From: Hydractinia symbiolongicarpus
Lineage: Eukaryota; Cnidaria; Hydrozoa; Anthoathecata; Hydractiniidae
Direction of reading: 5' to 3'
Assembly (NCBI RefSeq): GCF_029227915.1
Contig: NC_079883.1
Location: 25,480,001 to 25,544,000 of the forward strand
Length of the DNA: 64,000 bases
This document shows, in pieces, positions 47,397 to 57,657 of the stretch. The notes under the pieces were generated by a model. It was not told the DNA's origin, ran no database searches, and worked only from the letters and a program-made list of their open reading frames with translations. The stretch's first letter is position 1; each line of letters begins with the position of its first letter. A program made the translations under genes and the position numbers.

Positions 47397-48090
47397 TGTA
47401 GTAGCCTGTAGTAGAGCGTAGAAGAATGTATTTCTCTGTAGTAAAGCGTATTTCTCTGTAGTAGAGTGTAGTAGCCTGTAGTAGCTTGTAGTAGAGTGTA
47501 GTAGCTTGTAGTAGAGTGTAGTAGAGCGTATTTCTCTGTAGTAGAGCGTATTTCTCTGTAGTAAAGCGAATTTCTCTGTAGTAGAGTGTAGTAGCGTGTA
47601 GTAGAGCGTAGTAGAGCGTATTTCTCTGTAGTAGAGTGTAGTAGCGTGTAGTAGAGCGTAGTAGAGCGTATTTCTCTGTAGTAGAGTGTAGTAGCCTGTA
47701 GTAGCTTGTAGTAGAGTGTAGTAGCGTGTAGTAGAGCGTAGTAGAATGTATTTCTCTGTAGTAAAGCGTATTTCTCTGTAGTAGAGTGTAGTAGCCTGTA
47801 GTAGAGTGTAGTAGCGCGTAGTAGAGCGTAGTAGAATGTATTTCTCTGTAGTAAAGCGTATTTCTCTGTAGTAGAGTGTAGTAGCGTGTAGTAGAGCGTA
47901 GTAGCGTGTAGTAGAGCGTAGTAGAATGTATTTCTCTGTAGTAAAGCGTATTTCTCTGTAGTAGAGTGTAGTAGCCTGTAGTAGCTTGTAGTAGAGTGTA
48001 GTAGCGCGTAGTAGAGCGTAGTAGAATGTATTTCTCTGTAGTAAAGCGTATTTCTCTGTAGTAGAGTGTAGTAGCGTGTAGTAGAGCGTA
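47397..48090. repeat. Left arm decamer array (694 bp)
   Basis: About 69 modules of 10 bp in GTAGTAG orientation (for example GTAGAGCGTA, TTTCTCTGTA, GTAGCCTGTA, GTAAAGCGTA) without loss of the 10-bp register. It is the reverse complement of the right array type. Confidence 0.95.
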
Positions 48091-48252
48091 GTTGTTTCTT
48101 TGTCTCTGATATTATGATGACCACTGGCGAATCGGCCATCATCCCTTGCATATCTACCAACTACAAGTGATGTACTGATAAGAATCTCTTTGTGCGAAGA
48201 TGTCACGATAATTTTTCGTTTGTATATAGTGCGAGACCATTATGAACGCCTC
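48091..48252. other. Loop of the foldback element
   Basis: About 160 bp of unique sequence between arms of opposite orientation, containing GATGACCACTGGCGAATCGG and AAGAATCTCTTTGTGCG. No ORF of note. It may be all that is left of an internal coding region. Confidence 0.8.
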
Positions 48253-48772
48253 TTTACTACAGAGAAATACACTCTACTACAGGCTACTACATTCTACTAC
48301 AAGCTACTACACTCTACTACAAGCTACTACGCTCTACTACAGGCTACTACACTCTACTACAAAGAAATACGCTTTACTACAGAGAAATACATTCTACTAC
48401 GCCCTACTACAGGCTACTACACTCTACTACAAGCTACCACACTCTACTACAAGCTAGTACGCTCTACTACAGAGAAATACGCTTTACTACAGAGAAATAC
48501 ATTCTACTACGCTCTACTACACGCTACTACGCTCTACTACACGCTACTACACTCTACTACAGAGAAATACGCTTTACTACAGAGAAATACATTCTACTAC
48601 GCTCTACTACACGCTACTACACTCTACTACAAGCTACTACAGGCTACTTCACTCTACTACAGAGAAATACGCTCCACTACGCTCAACTACACGCTACTAC
48701 ACTCTACTACAGAGAAATTCGCTTTACTACAGAGAAATACGCTTTACTACAGAGAAATACGCTCTACTATTA
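48253..48772. repeat. Right arm decamer array, inner part (520 bp)
   Basis: Same module set as 52336-55719 and same orientation (CTACTAC). The nested LINE separates this part from the rest of the right arm. Confidence 0.93.
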
Positions 48773-49135
48773 TTATTATTATTATTTAACGAATGTTTAT
48801 ACAGGATTTGCATGTCAGTATATAAAACACTGTTATAAATATGCGTCCTGAAAATAAAATGTTAAAAATATTAATATTCATTTAAAATGGTTATATACAA
48901 TAGATAAAAAGTAAATATGTAATGTGAAGATTATGTATATTTGTACGGAATAAAATGAGAGACAAAAGGAGAGAAAGACTATATCGAGAAAAACAGGGAA
49001 ACAAACTAAGAAACTGTCACAAAACGGTGCACTATATAGAGTCCTCAGTTGAAAAAGAATGTTAAACAAAACTCAAAAAGATTGTGTCAAAAGCTAAACC
49101 AGGCTGTATGGAAAACACACTCACAAATACACTTA

Positions 49136-51661
49136 TCAAACAAAATGTGCTTGACACAAAGCTTTAAATTCCTCAAAAATTTCACATTGCCTAATTCCAA
49201 TGGGTAAAGAGTTGAATAAACTCACACCCATTGAAAAGAAGCTTCCCTTTGCAAATTCTAATTTCACTTTAGGTATAAATAAAAGAAAACCGTTGTTTCT
49301 TGTTGTTCTTTGATGACTCTTCACAAAGTAGTCTTGAAAGTTATCACAGACATTACCATCCAAACATTTTTTAACAAACAGCACAGCTCGTTTTTCAATT
49401 TCTTTTCTGATCTCAGGAACATTTTGTTGAGTCAGAATTCTAGCACGATTGTCAATGGATTCGAGTCTCTTTATTTGAGTATCACTGAATTTGAGCTGAA
49501 CGTTGCTGCAATAGGATAATCCTGGTAAAATAATAGCTGTGTAGATCTTTCTAACAGCATCCGCAGTAAGACCCATTTTGAGTGAACTTAACAAACGTAG
49601 CTTGTTCGAAGCTCTTTTGTAAATCGTGTTAAAGTTTTCGTTCATGTTCAAAGATGGATCCAAAACAGTACCAAGATACTTATAATGTGTAGTTGAAGAT
49701 ATTGGAACGTCATTGTAATATAAATTCATTTGTCGTGAATACATCGAGAGTCGTTTTTGAGTTCCAAATACCATTGACTCGGTCTTTCCTTTTCTGAGAT
49801 TTATTACTAATTCGTTATCTTTGAGATATTCGGCTATCTTCTCGAGATCGTAATTGAACTTGTCTTCGATGTCTTGTAACCGTTTGCTCGCAAAATATAA
49901 CACCGTGTCATCTGCAAACTCTATGACTTCAGAATATTTAACGCACTCTTCAAAGTCATTGAAATAAAGTAAAAACAAGATAGGTCCTAAGATGGATCCT
50001 TGTGGTACACCACAGACAATACTTTTCTCTTCGGATGCTACGTTGTTTACTACGCAATACTGCTTTCTATTGAAGAGGTAGTCTGAGAACCAATTCAAAG
50101 CAATTCCTTTAATACCATAAGAACATAATTTTGACAGTAAAAATCCATGACTAAGAGTGTCAAATGCTTTTGACAAGTCAACAAAAATTGCACCAACTAG
50201 ATTGCCACTGTCTACTTCTTTCCTGATGTTGTCCGTTAATAACGTAGTCGCCATCTCCGTTGATCGTTTTCGACGGTACCCAAATTGATTTCGAGAAAGT
50301 AAGTTATTTGATTCTAGATAATCAATTAATTGGTGATGAACAGCACGTTCTAGAATCTTGGAAACTATAGGAAGAACTGAGATAGGTCGATAGTTTGTTT
50401 CTTCAGATGAATTTCCTCCCTTAAAAAGTGGCGTAACTTTTGCGATTTTCCAGTCCGACGGTATTGTACTGGTACGCAGCGACAGGTTTATAATGAATGC
50501 TAATGGTTGAGAAAGGAGTGTAGCAGCATCTTTCAAAACACCCGGTGGTATGTCATCTGCACCGGTGGCTTTCTTTCTCTTCAAAGATTTTAATTCTTTT
50601 TCGACAAACACTTTCGTGACGTAATGAAAATGAAAGAGTTTATCAGTCCTGGTCGAAATTATTGGAGTATATCTCCATATAAGGTTTCGTAATGAAAAAG
50701 CGACGTCCTTCAATTTTCTAGCGCAATCTGAAAAGTATCGACAAAATTTGTTAGCGTAAAGAAGTTTCTCAGCTGCATCCGGCTGATCACTATTTGTTGG
50801 AGATGATGACTTTCCTGCAGGAAATATGCTTTTGATTGTTTTCCAAAACTTACGAGGATTATGCCGGTTTTCCACTAACAAGTTTTTCTGATAACCATTT
50901 CTTGCAACTCGAATTTTGTTGTTACAAAGATTTTTTAATTGTCTGTACAAACACCAATCTGACGCTTTCTTCGTTTTTCGTGCCTTTCTCAAGAGTTTAT
51001 CTCGATTGTTCATATGTTTCTTAATTTCAGCACTCAACCACGGACAGGAACGTCCTTTTACCATTTTGGTTATAACGGGAGCGTGCTTGTCGATTATAGC
51101 ATGTACTGTTGTTTTAAAATATTCCCAGGAACTTTCCACGGAACTCATTTCATACATAGGTTGCCAATCATGATTATTTATGTCTGTGTTCAATTTTTCA
51201 GGGTCATATTTGTTGTAATTTCGACATCGTGTGGTGCGCGATTTAAACTTTTGATGGTTAACTTTTCTTACGCAACCAATACAATCGTGATCACTCAGAC
51301 TCAGAGCTAGAACGTCCGTGTGGGAGATCGTCGAACTTTTGTTAGTAAATATCACATCAATTAATGTTTCAGTGTCTTGCGTTATTCTCGTGGGCTTTTT
51401 TACGAGCTGTACAAATGATTGCAATTTGAATATATCTTTGATTTCACGATGATCACCTTGTTTCAAATAATTCACATTAACATCGCCCATAATGATTGTT
51501 TCTAGTGTTAATTTATTAACAGCTATTAACATTTCTCTTAAAATTTCGTTAAAACGAGAATTCAGATATAGAGATGAGTCAGGGGGTCTATACATACAGC
51601 ATATAAGAAAACTTTTTGCGTTTTTCGGAAAAAATTTCGAGCCAGATACATTCAATGTCAT
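49136..51661 (-). pseudogene. LINE frame 2: endonuclease C-part and reverse transcriptase
   Basis: 841 codons, open throughout. It starts within the endonuclease (CCMYRPPDSS; IIMGDVNVNYL; SLSDHDCIGCV) and holds the whole RT: KKATGADDIPPGVLKDAATL, NYRPISVLPIVSKILE, motif A IFVDLSKAFDTLSHG, VCGVPQGSILGPILFLLYF and the catalytic FADDTVLYF. The end has HYKYLGTVLDPSLNM and the thumb-type helix region up to FKALCQAHFV. It is separated from frame 1 only by a one-base slip in a T-run, so the break could be recent or an assembly error. Confidence 0.88.
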
Positions 51662-52229
51662 TCACCTCTAGATCTTCCCTCCTTTTCCATGTCAATTGTT
51701 CCGATATATAAGTGGCCACACCTCCACCTTTCCCAATTTCTCTACAACGTGAAATGAAGTTGTACCCCGGTATTGTGTATAAATCGTTGTTATCAAACCC
51801 ACTCTGTGCTTCGATGTGAGTTTCAGATAATGTCAAAATGTCTATACGATTTTCATAAGATAATAATGCAGTAAGATTTGCCATGTTATGAAAAATTCCT
51901 CTGATATTTTGGTGTAAGAACTTTATACCTTTCATGTTTGTAAACGATTTTATCTGTTCATATTGCGGTCCTGGACAACTGTCGACATCTCCGCAAGCCA
52001 GTAATAACAAACAAATCAAACTTCTTTTTCTGTATCGAGCTATGGACTTCGATCTAACTGCAAACAGTGACGAATAAACGAATGTTTCTTCTTGTTCTTT
52101 ACACAAACCAGTAATAGTGATACTGATCCCATCTGGTTGACAAAAGCAACTTTTTCTGATGCAAAAACATGTATAAATAAAAATGAACAACAGGAGCAAG
52201 CAAAACACGTCCGCACGCCTTGCCGCCAT
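51588..52229 (-). pseudogene. LINE frame 1: hydrophobic N-terminus and endonuclease N-part
   Basis: 213 codons from ATG at 52229. The N-terminus is hydrophobic (LLLLFIFIYTCFC), followed by LLLLACGDVDSCPGPQY, the G-D-x-x-x-x-P-G-P motif common in L2/CR1-type LINEs. The APE-type endonuclease begins at KFLHQNIRGIFHNM with the catalytic TLSETH and continues to GGGVATYISEQL. The frame runs out at LEIFSEKRKK, where the next frame takes over inside a run of T around 51625-51640. Confidence 0.85.
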
Positions 52230-52335
52230 TATGTGTTTTTTGCGCAGGTTACCATTGGCCTAGTCCGTACAGTCTCAATGCGCTACAACGTCCCAAGTCG
52301 TTTTCATTGGCGCCGTTGCTTTACAACACTCTTAA

Positions 52336-55300
52336 CTACGTGCACACTCTACTACAAGCTACTACACGCTACTACACTCTACTACAGAGAAATACGCTTT
52401 ACTACAGAGAAATACATTCTACTACGCTCTACTACACGCTACTACACTCTACTACAAGCTACTACAGGCTACTACACTCTACTACAGAGAAATACGCTTT
52501 ACTACAGAGAAATACATTCTACTACGCTCTACTACACGCTACTACGCTCTACTACACGCTACTACACTCTACTACAGGGAAATTCGCTTTACTACAGAGA
52601 AATACGCTCTACTACAGAGAAATACGCTCTACTACAGAGAAATACGCTCTACTACACTCTACTACAAGCTACTACACTCTACTACATGCTACTACAGGCT
52701 ACTACACTCTACTACAGAGAAATACGCTTTACTACAGAGAAATACATTCTACTACGCTCTACTACACGCTACTACGCTCTACTACACGCTACTACACTCT
52801 ACTACAGGGAAATTCGCTTTACTACAGAGAAATACGCTCTACTACAGAGAAATACATTCTACTACGCTCTACTACACGCTACTACATTCTACTACAAGCT
52901 ACTACAGGCTACTACACTCTACTACAGAGAAATACGCTTTACTACAGAGAAATACATTCTACTACGCTCTACTACACGCTACTACGCTCTACTACACGCT
53001 ACTACACTCTACTACAGAGAAATACGCTTTACTACAGAGAAATACATTCTACTACGCTCTACTACACGCTACTACACTCTACTACAGGCTACTACAGGCT
53101 ACTACACTCTACTACAGAGAAATACGCTTTACTACAGAGAAATACATTCTACTACGCTCTACTACACGCTACTACGCTCTACTACACGCTACTACACTCT
53201 ACTACAGAGAAATACGCTTTACTACAGAGAAATACATTCTACTACGCTCTACTACACGCTACTACACTCTACTACAAGCTACTACACGCTACTACACTCT
53301 ACTACAGAGAAATACGCTCTACTACGCTCTACTACACGCTACTACACTCTAGTACAGAGAAATTCGCTTTACTACAGAGAAATACGCTCTACTACAGAGA
53401 AATACGCTCTACTACACTCTACTACAAGCTACTACACGCTACTACACTCTACTACAGAGAAATACGCTTTACTACAGAGAAATACATTCTACTACGCTCT
53501 ACTACACGCTACTACACTCTACTACAGGCTACTACAGGCTACTACACTCTACTACAGAGAAAAACGCTTTACTACAGAGAAATACATTCTACTACGCTTT
53601 ACTACACGCTACTACGCTCTACTACACGCTACTACACTCTACTACAGAGAAATACGCTTTACTACAGAGAAATACATTCTACTACGCTCTACTACACGCT
53701 ACTACACTCTACTACAGGCTACTACAGGCTACTACACTCTACTACAGAGAAATACGCTTTACTACAGAGAAATACATTCTACTACGCTCTACTACACGCT
53801 ACTACGCTCTACTACACGCTACTACACTCTAATACAGAGAAATACGCTTTACTACAAAGAAATACATTCTACTACGCTCTACTACGCGCTACTACACTCT
53901 ACTACAAGCTACTACAGGCTACTACACTCTACTACAGAGAAATACGCTTTACTACAGAGAAATACATTCTACTACGCTCTGCTACAGGCTACTACACTCT
54001 ACTACAGGCTACTACAGGCTACTACACTCTACTACAGAGAAATACGCTTTACTACAGAGAAATACATTCTACTACGCTCTACTACACGCTACTACACTCT
54101 ACTACAAGCTACTACAGGCTACTACACTCTACTACAGAGAAATACGCTCTACTACGCTCTACTACACGCTACTACTACACTCTACTACAGAGAAATTCGC
54201 TTTACTACAGAGAAATACGCTCTACTACAGAGAAATACGCTCTACTACACTCTACTACAAGCTACTACACTCTACTACATGCTACTACAGGCTACTACAC
54301 TCTACTACAGAGAAATACGCTTTACTACAGAGAAATACATTCTACTACGCTCTACTACAGGCTACTACACTCTACTACAGGCTACTACAGGCTACTACAC
54401 TCTACTACAGAGAAATACGCTTTACTACAGAGAAATACATTCTACTACGCTCTACTACACGCTACTACACTCTACAACAAGCTACTACAGGCTACTACAC
54501 TCTACTACAGAGAAATACGCTCTACTACGCTCTACTACACGCTACTACACTCTACTACAGAGAAATTCGCTTTACTACAGAGAAATACGCTCTACTACAG
54601 AGAGATACGCTCTACTACACTCTACTACAAGCTACTACACTCTACTACAAGCTACTACAGGCTACTACACTCTACTACAGAGAAATACGCTCTACTACGC
54701 TCTACTACACGCTACTACACTCTACTACAGAGAAATTCGCTTTACTACAGAGAAATACGCTCTACTACAGAGAAATACGCTCTACTACGCTCTACTACAC
54801 GCTACTACACTCTAGTACAGAGAAATTCGCTTTACTACAGAGAAATACGCTCTACTACAGAGAAATACGCTCTACTACACTCTACTACAAGCTACTACAC
54901 GCTACTACACTCTACTACAGAGAAATACGCTTTACTACAGAGAAATACATTCTACTACGCTCTACTACAGGCTACTACACTCTACTACAGGCTACTACAG
55001 GCTACTACACTCTACTACAGAGAAATACGCTTTACTACAGAGAAATACATTCTACTACGCTCTACTACACGCTACTACACTCTACTACAAGCTACTACAG
55101 GCTACTACACTCTACTACAGAGAAATACGCTCTACTACGCTCTACTACACGCTACTACACTCTACTACAGAGAAATTCGCTTTACTACAGAGAAATACGC
55201 TCTACTACAGAGAAATACGCTCTACTACACTCTACTACAAGCTACTACACTCTACTACAAGCTACTACAGGCTACTACACTCTACTACAGAGAAATACGC

Positions 55301-55719
55301 TTTACTACAGAGAAATACATTCTACTACTCTCTACTACAGGCTACTACACTCTACTACAGGCTACTACAGGCTACTACACTCTACTACAGAGAAATACGC
55401 TTTACTACAGAGAAATACATTCTACTACGCTCTACTACACGCTACTACACTCTACTACAAGCTACTACAGGCTACTACACTCTACTACAGAGAAATACGC
55501 TCTACTACGCTCTACTACACGCTACTACACTCTACTACAGAGAAATTCGCTTTACTACAGAGAAATACGCTCTACTACAGAGAAATACGCTCTACTACAC
55601 TCTACTACAAGCTACTACACTCTACTACAAGCTACTACAGGCTACTACACTCTACTACAGAGAAATACGCTTTACTACAGAGAAATACATTCTACTACGC
55701 TCTACTATAGGCTACTACA
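52336..55719. repeat. Right arm decamer array, outer part (3.4 kb)
   Basis: About 338 modules of 10 bp. Main types in one register: ACTACACTCT, ACTACAGAGA, AATACGCTTT, AATACGCTCT, AATACATTCT, ACTACGCTCT, ACTACACGCT, ACTACAAGCT, ACTACAGGCT, AATTCGCTTT. The register is kept from 52336 to about 54165, slips by 3 bp once (ACTACTAC), and is then kept to the end. Modules group into higher-order blocks of 60-150 bp. The plus strand has no stop codon in two frames over most of the array, so 900- and 1200-codon open frames arise by composition alone. Confidence 0.95.
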
Positions 55720-55842
55720 CTTGTGCTTTATGGAGAATAGCACATCATTATCTCCACAAGGCTTGGGAACGTACATAGGTCTAACACATGTTGAATGCTA
55801 TATCTCCTTTATATTCAGGAAGTAATACGTGGACGACTTACC
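55720..55842 (-). repeat. Right unique terminus of the foldback element
   Basis: 123 bp, reverse complement of 47274-47396 with one base different (position 4 from the end). Ends in GGACGACTTACC. Confidence 0.9.
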
Positions 55843-55850
55843 AATTTTTA
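55843..55850. other. Right 8-bp target duplication of the foldback element
   Basis: AATTTTTA, identical to 47266-47273. Confidence 0.85.
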
Positions 55851-57611
55851 ACAGGGAAATCAAGTAGTATCTTTTCGTACATATATATTTTCAACCGGTT
55901 TAGACGGGATATTCGCAGCCCTGACTGGCTAAAACGCGGTATAACTGAACCGTATTAGCAACCAAAATAAATGTAAACAAATAACATTGCTGCAAAAACG
56001 TTAAAACGCAGCTACATATATACAGACTTAAAAATCAAGGTACTAAATCCAAATCACAAATCGAATTTGTGTGACTCTTCTTTCGAATGTTCTTTATTTG
56101 TCTATCTATGTCGAGAAATATTGCCTTTCGTCAACGCATTCACCTCTATACTTCTCGGGTAATATTTCTCGGTATAGATAGACAAAACAGTTGTACACGG
56201 TCGACGTTCGACATCTTGAATACCCGTTATCTCAAACTTTCCCTTTCTCGAATTTTTTTCCAGTACCCTTCAGTCATTGCAATCTTTTGTAGGCAAAATT
56301 ACAGTCTATACTCAAACTTTGTTATCTAGAACTTTCGTTTTGTCGAACTATTTTCCCGGTCCCCTCAGCGCGGCTCTTTCATAAATGGCGCCCCTTGAGC
56401 GCAGCGCGCACGTCAAAATCGGATTAAATCCGAAATAAGTTTGTATGAAAAATATGGCGCAGCAGAAGTGACTGAAGTGTGGCGAGGTTAAATTTCTAGT
56501 TTCTGCAAAACCTTTTTGCGAAACAATTACTTTTTTGTTCAATACACCTTTCCCAAATTTTCTTTGATGTACCGCTATTATTTCTAAAGTTTTTTAAATA
56601 AATTTATTTAGATAAAGTTTTATTTAGATAAAGTCTTACTAAGATTCTTGAGCGTTACCCTTTTTAGTATGTACGGATTCTTGAGGCATAATTTTAATCT
56701 AGCTTGTCATATTAGCTCCTTCAATTCTTTGTGTCGATATTTTTTCGCATTTTTTTGTTTTTGCCTACACCCTTTTTTATTATGTAGCTACCCATCTTTC
56801 TAATTTCCTTTTCCCTCCATAAGTGACACAGTTTTACCACGTTATTTTAAGTTTTATAGAAATTTTAGAATTGTATTATTTGGCGATTAGTTCAGCTTTG
56901 TTGCTGTAGTGATGATTGACATTTTGCTTCATCGAAATTTTAAAAATGGCGGATGTAGCACAAATGTGATTTACATTTGTGCTACATCCGCCATTTTTAA
57001 ATTTTTAAAATTTCGCAGGGTGAAAACAAACCTAGTTCGTAGGGGGAAGAATGCAAAAAAATGTGGAAATGGTAGAATAATTAGCCAGCTAACGAAAGGT
57101 AACCACAATAAAGATCTGTCTGGAAATGTTGCTTAGCTATCTAGATTTTGCTCTAAAAAATTATCTTTGCTCAAACTTCCTAACTTGTTCTTAAAACTCC
57201 ACAATGTGTCTAGCTCTGCACTCTCTTCACCTAAAATACGGAAACTTTTCACCTCCAAAAAAATTGTTATGACGTCAAACCAAATCGCCGAATTGTATTA
57301 TATATTAAAAAATTTGTATTTTTAATTTATAGTAAGAAGAACCATATTTTTTTATAGAACCCGATTTGATGCTAAATAAATAAAATAAATAAATTCTCAT
57401 CTGGAACTAGATCAGACAAGCAACCTGTTACAACAGATTTTTTAATTTTGTCCTATAATTGAACTCTGCTTAAAACTGAGGCTTATTACTACAAGTAAAA
57501 AAATAAGAAGATTTTGACTGTATTATTAATACTACCAAAATAGCATTTTCACATGTCGGATTAAGTTAAAAATTTATAGCTACAGACACGCCAACTTAAT
57601 TAATGATGTTG
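55851..57611. other. Intergenic with hairpins; possible pogo-like remnant
   Basis: No gene seen. 56097-56187 is a hairpin (arms TTTGTCTATCTAT and ATAGATAGACAAA, each with CGAGAAATATT or its complement). 56190-56370 repeats pieces like TTATCTCAAACTTT, TTTCTCGAA and CCCGGTCCCCT, the style of pogo/Tigger transposon termini. 56941-56999 is a strong palindrome, listed separately. Confidence 0.45.
56941..56999. repeat. Near-perfect palindrome, 27-bp arms, 5-bp loop
   Basis: Arms TAAAAATGGCGGATGTAGCA then CAAATGT, with exact complement after a GATTT loop. Both sides continue with CGAAATTTT and AAAATTTCG, offset by about 9 bp. Could be a tiny MITE or could yield a hairpin RNA. Confidence 0.85.
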
Positions 57612-57617
57612 AATATG

Positions 57618-57657
<40 letters not shown>

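Larger units (their letters stand above)
48773..52335 (-). mobile_element. CR1/L2-like LINE nested in the foldback arm, near full length
   Basis: A 3.56-kb non-LTR element on the minus strand, starting near 52335 and ending at a (TTA)n-type tail (48766-48785), with decamer array on both sides. It has the N-terminal hydrophobic segment, endonuclease and RT, with one frameshift. A target duplication such as GTAGAG is possible but cannot be separated from the repeat. The insertion proves that the LINE was active after the right arm had expanded to at least this point. Confidence 0.88.
47274..55842. mobile_element. Foldback transposon, 8.57 kb, with decamer-array arms and a nested LINE
   Basis: Both ends carry a 123-bp unique sequence in opposite orientation (47274-47396 and 55720-55842) that differs at one base, starting GGTGAGTCGTCCACG or GGTAAGTCGTCCACG. 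Inside these, both arms continue as arrays of 10-bp modules in opposite orientation; for at least 230 bp the modules follow the same order in both arms. The element lies between perfect copies of AATTTTTA. Arms are about 0.82 kb (left) and 4.0 kb (right, without the LINE), around a 160-bp loop (48091-48252). Long inverted repeats made of short tandem units define foldback (FB) elements, some of which belong to the P superfamily (Galileo); an 8-bp duplication fits P or hAT. No transposase is encoded, so a partner must supply it. Confidence 0.9.

Noticed and set aside
47397-55719. CRISPR-like array
   Set aside because: There are no constant repeats with unique spacers; all units are 10-bp modules, and the genome is an animal one.
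52092-55825. Open frames of 907 and 1201 codons on the plus strand, and of 289, 276 and 199 codons at 47291-48789
   Set aside because: They are made by the decamer arrays, whose modules contain no stop on one strand. Two overlapping frames are open at once, the product is a monotonous T-L-Y-Y repeat, and the same words occur in both arms of the transposon.
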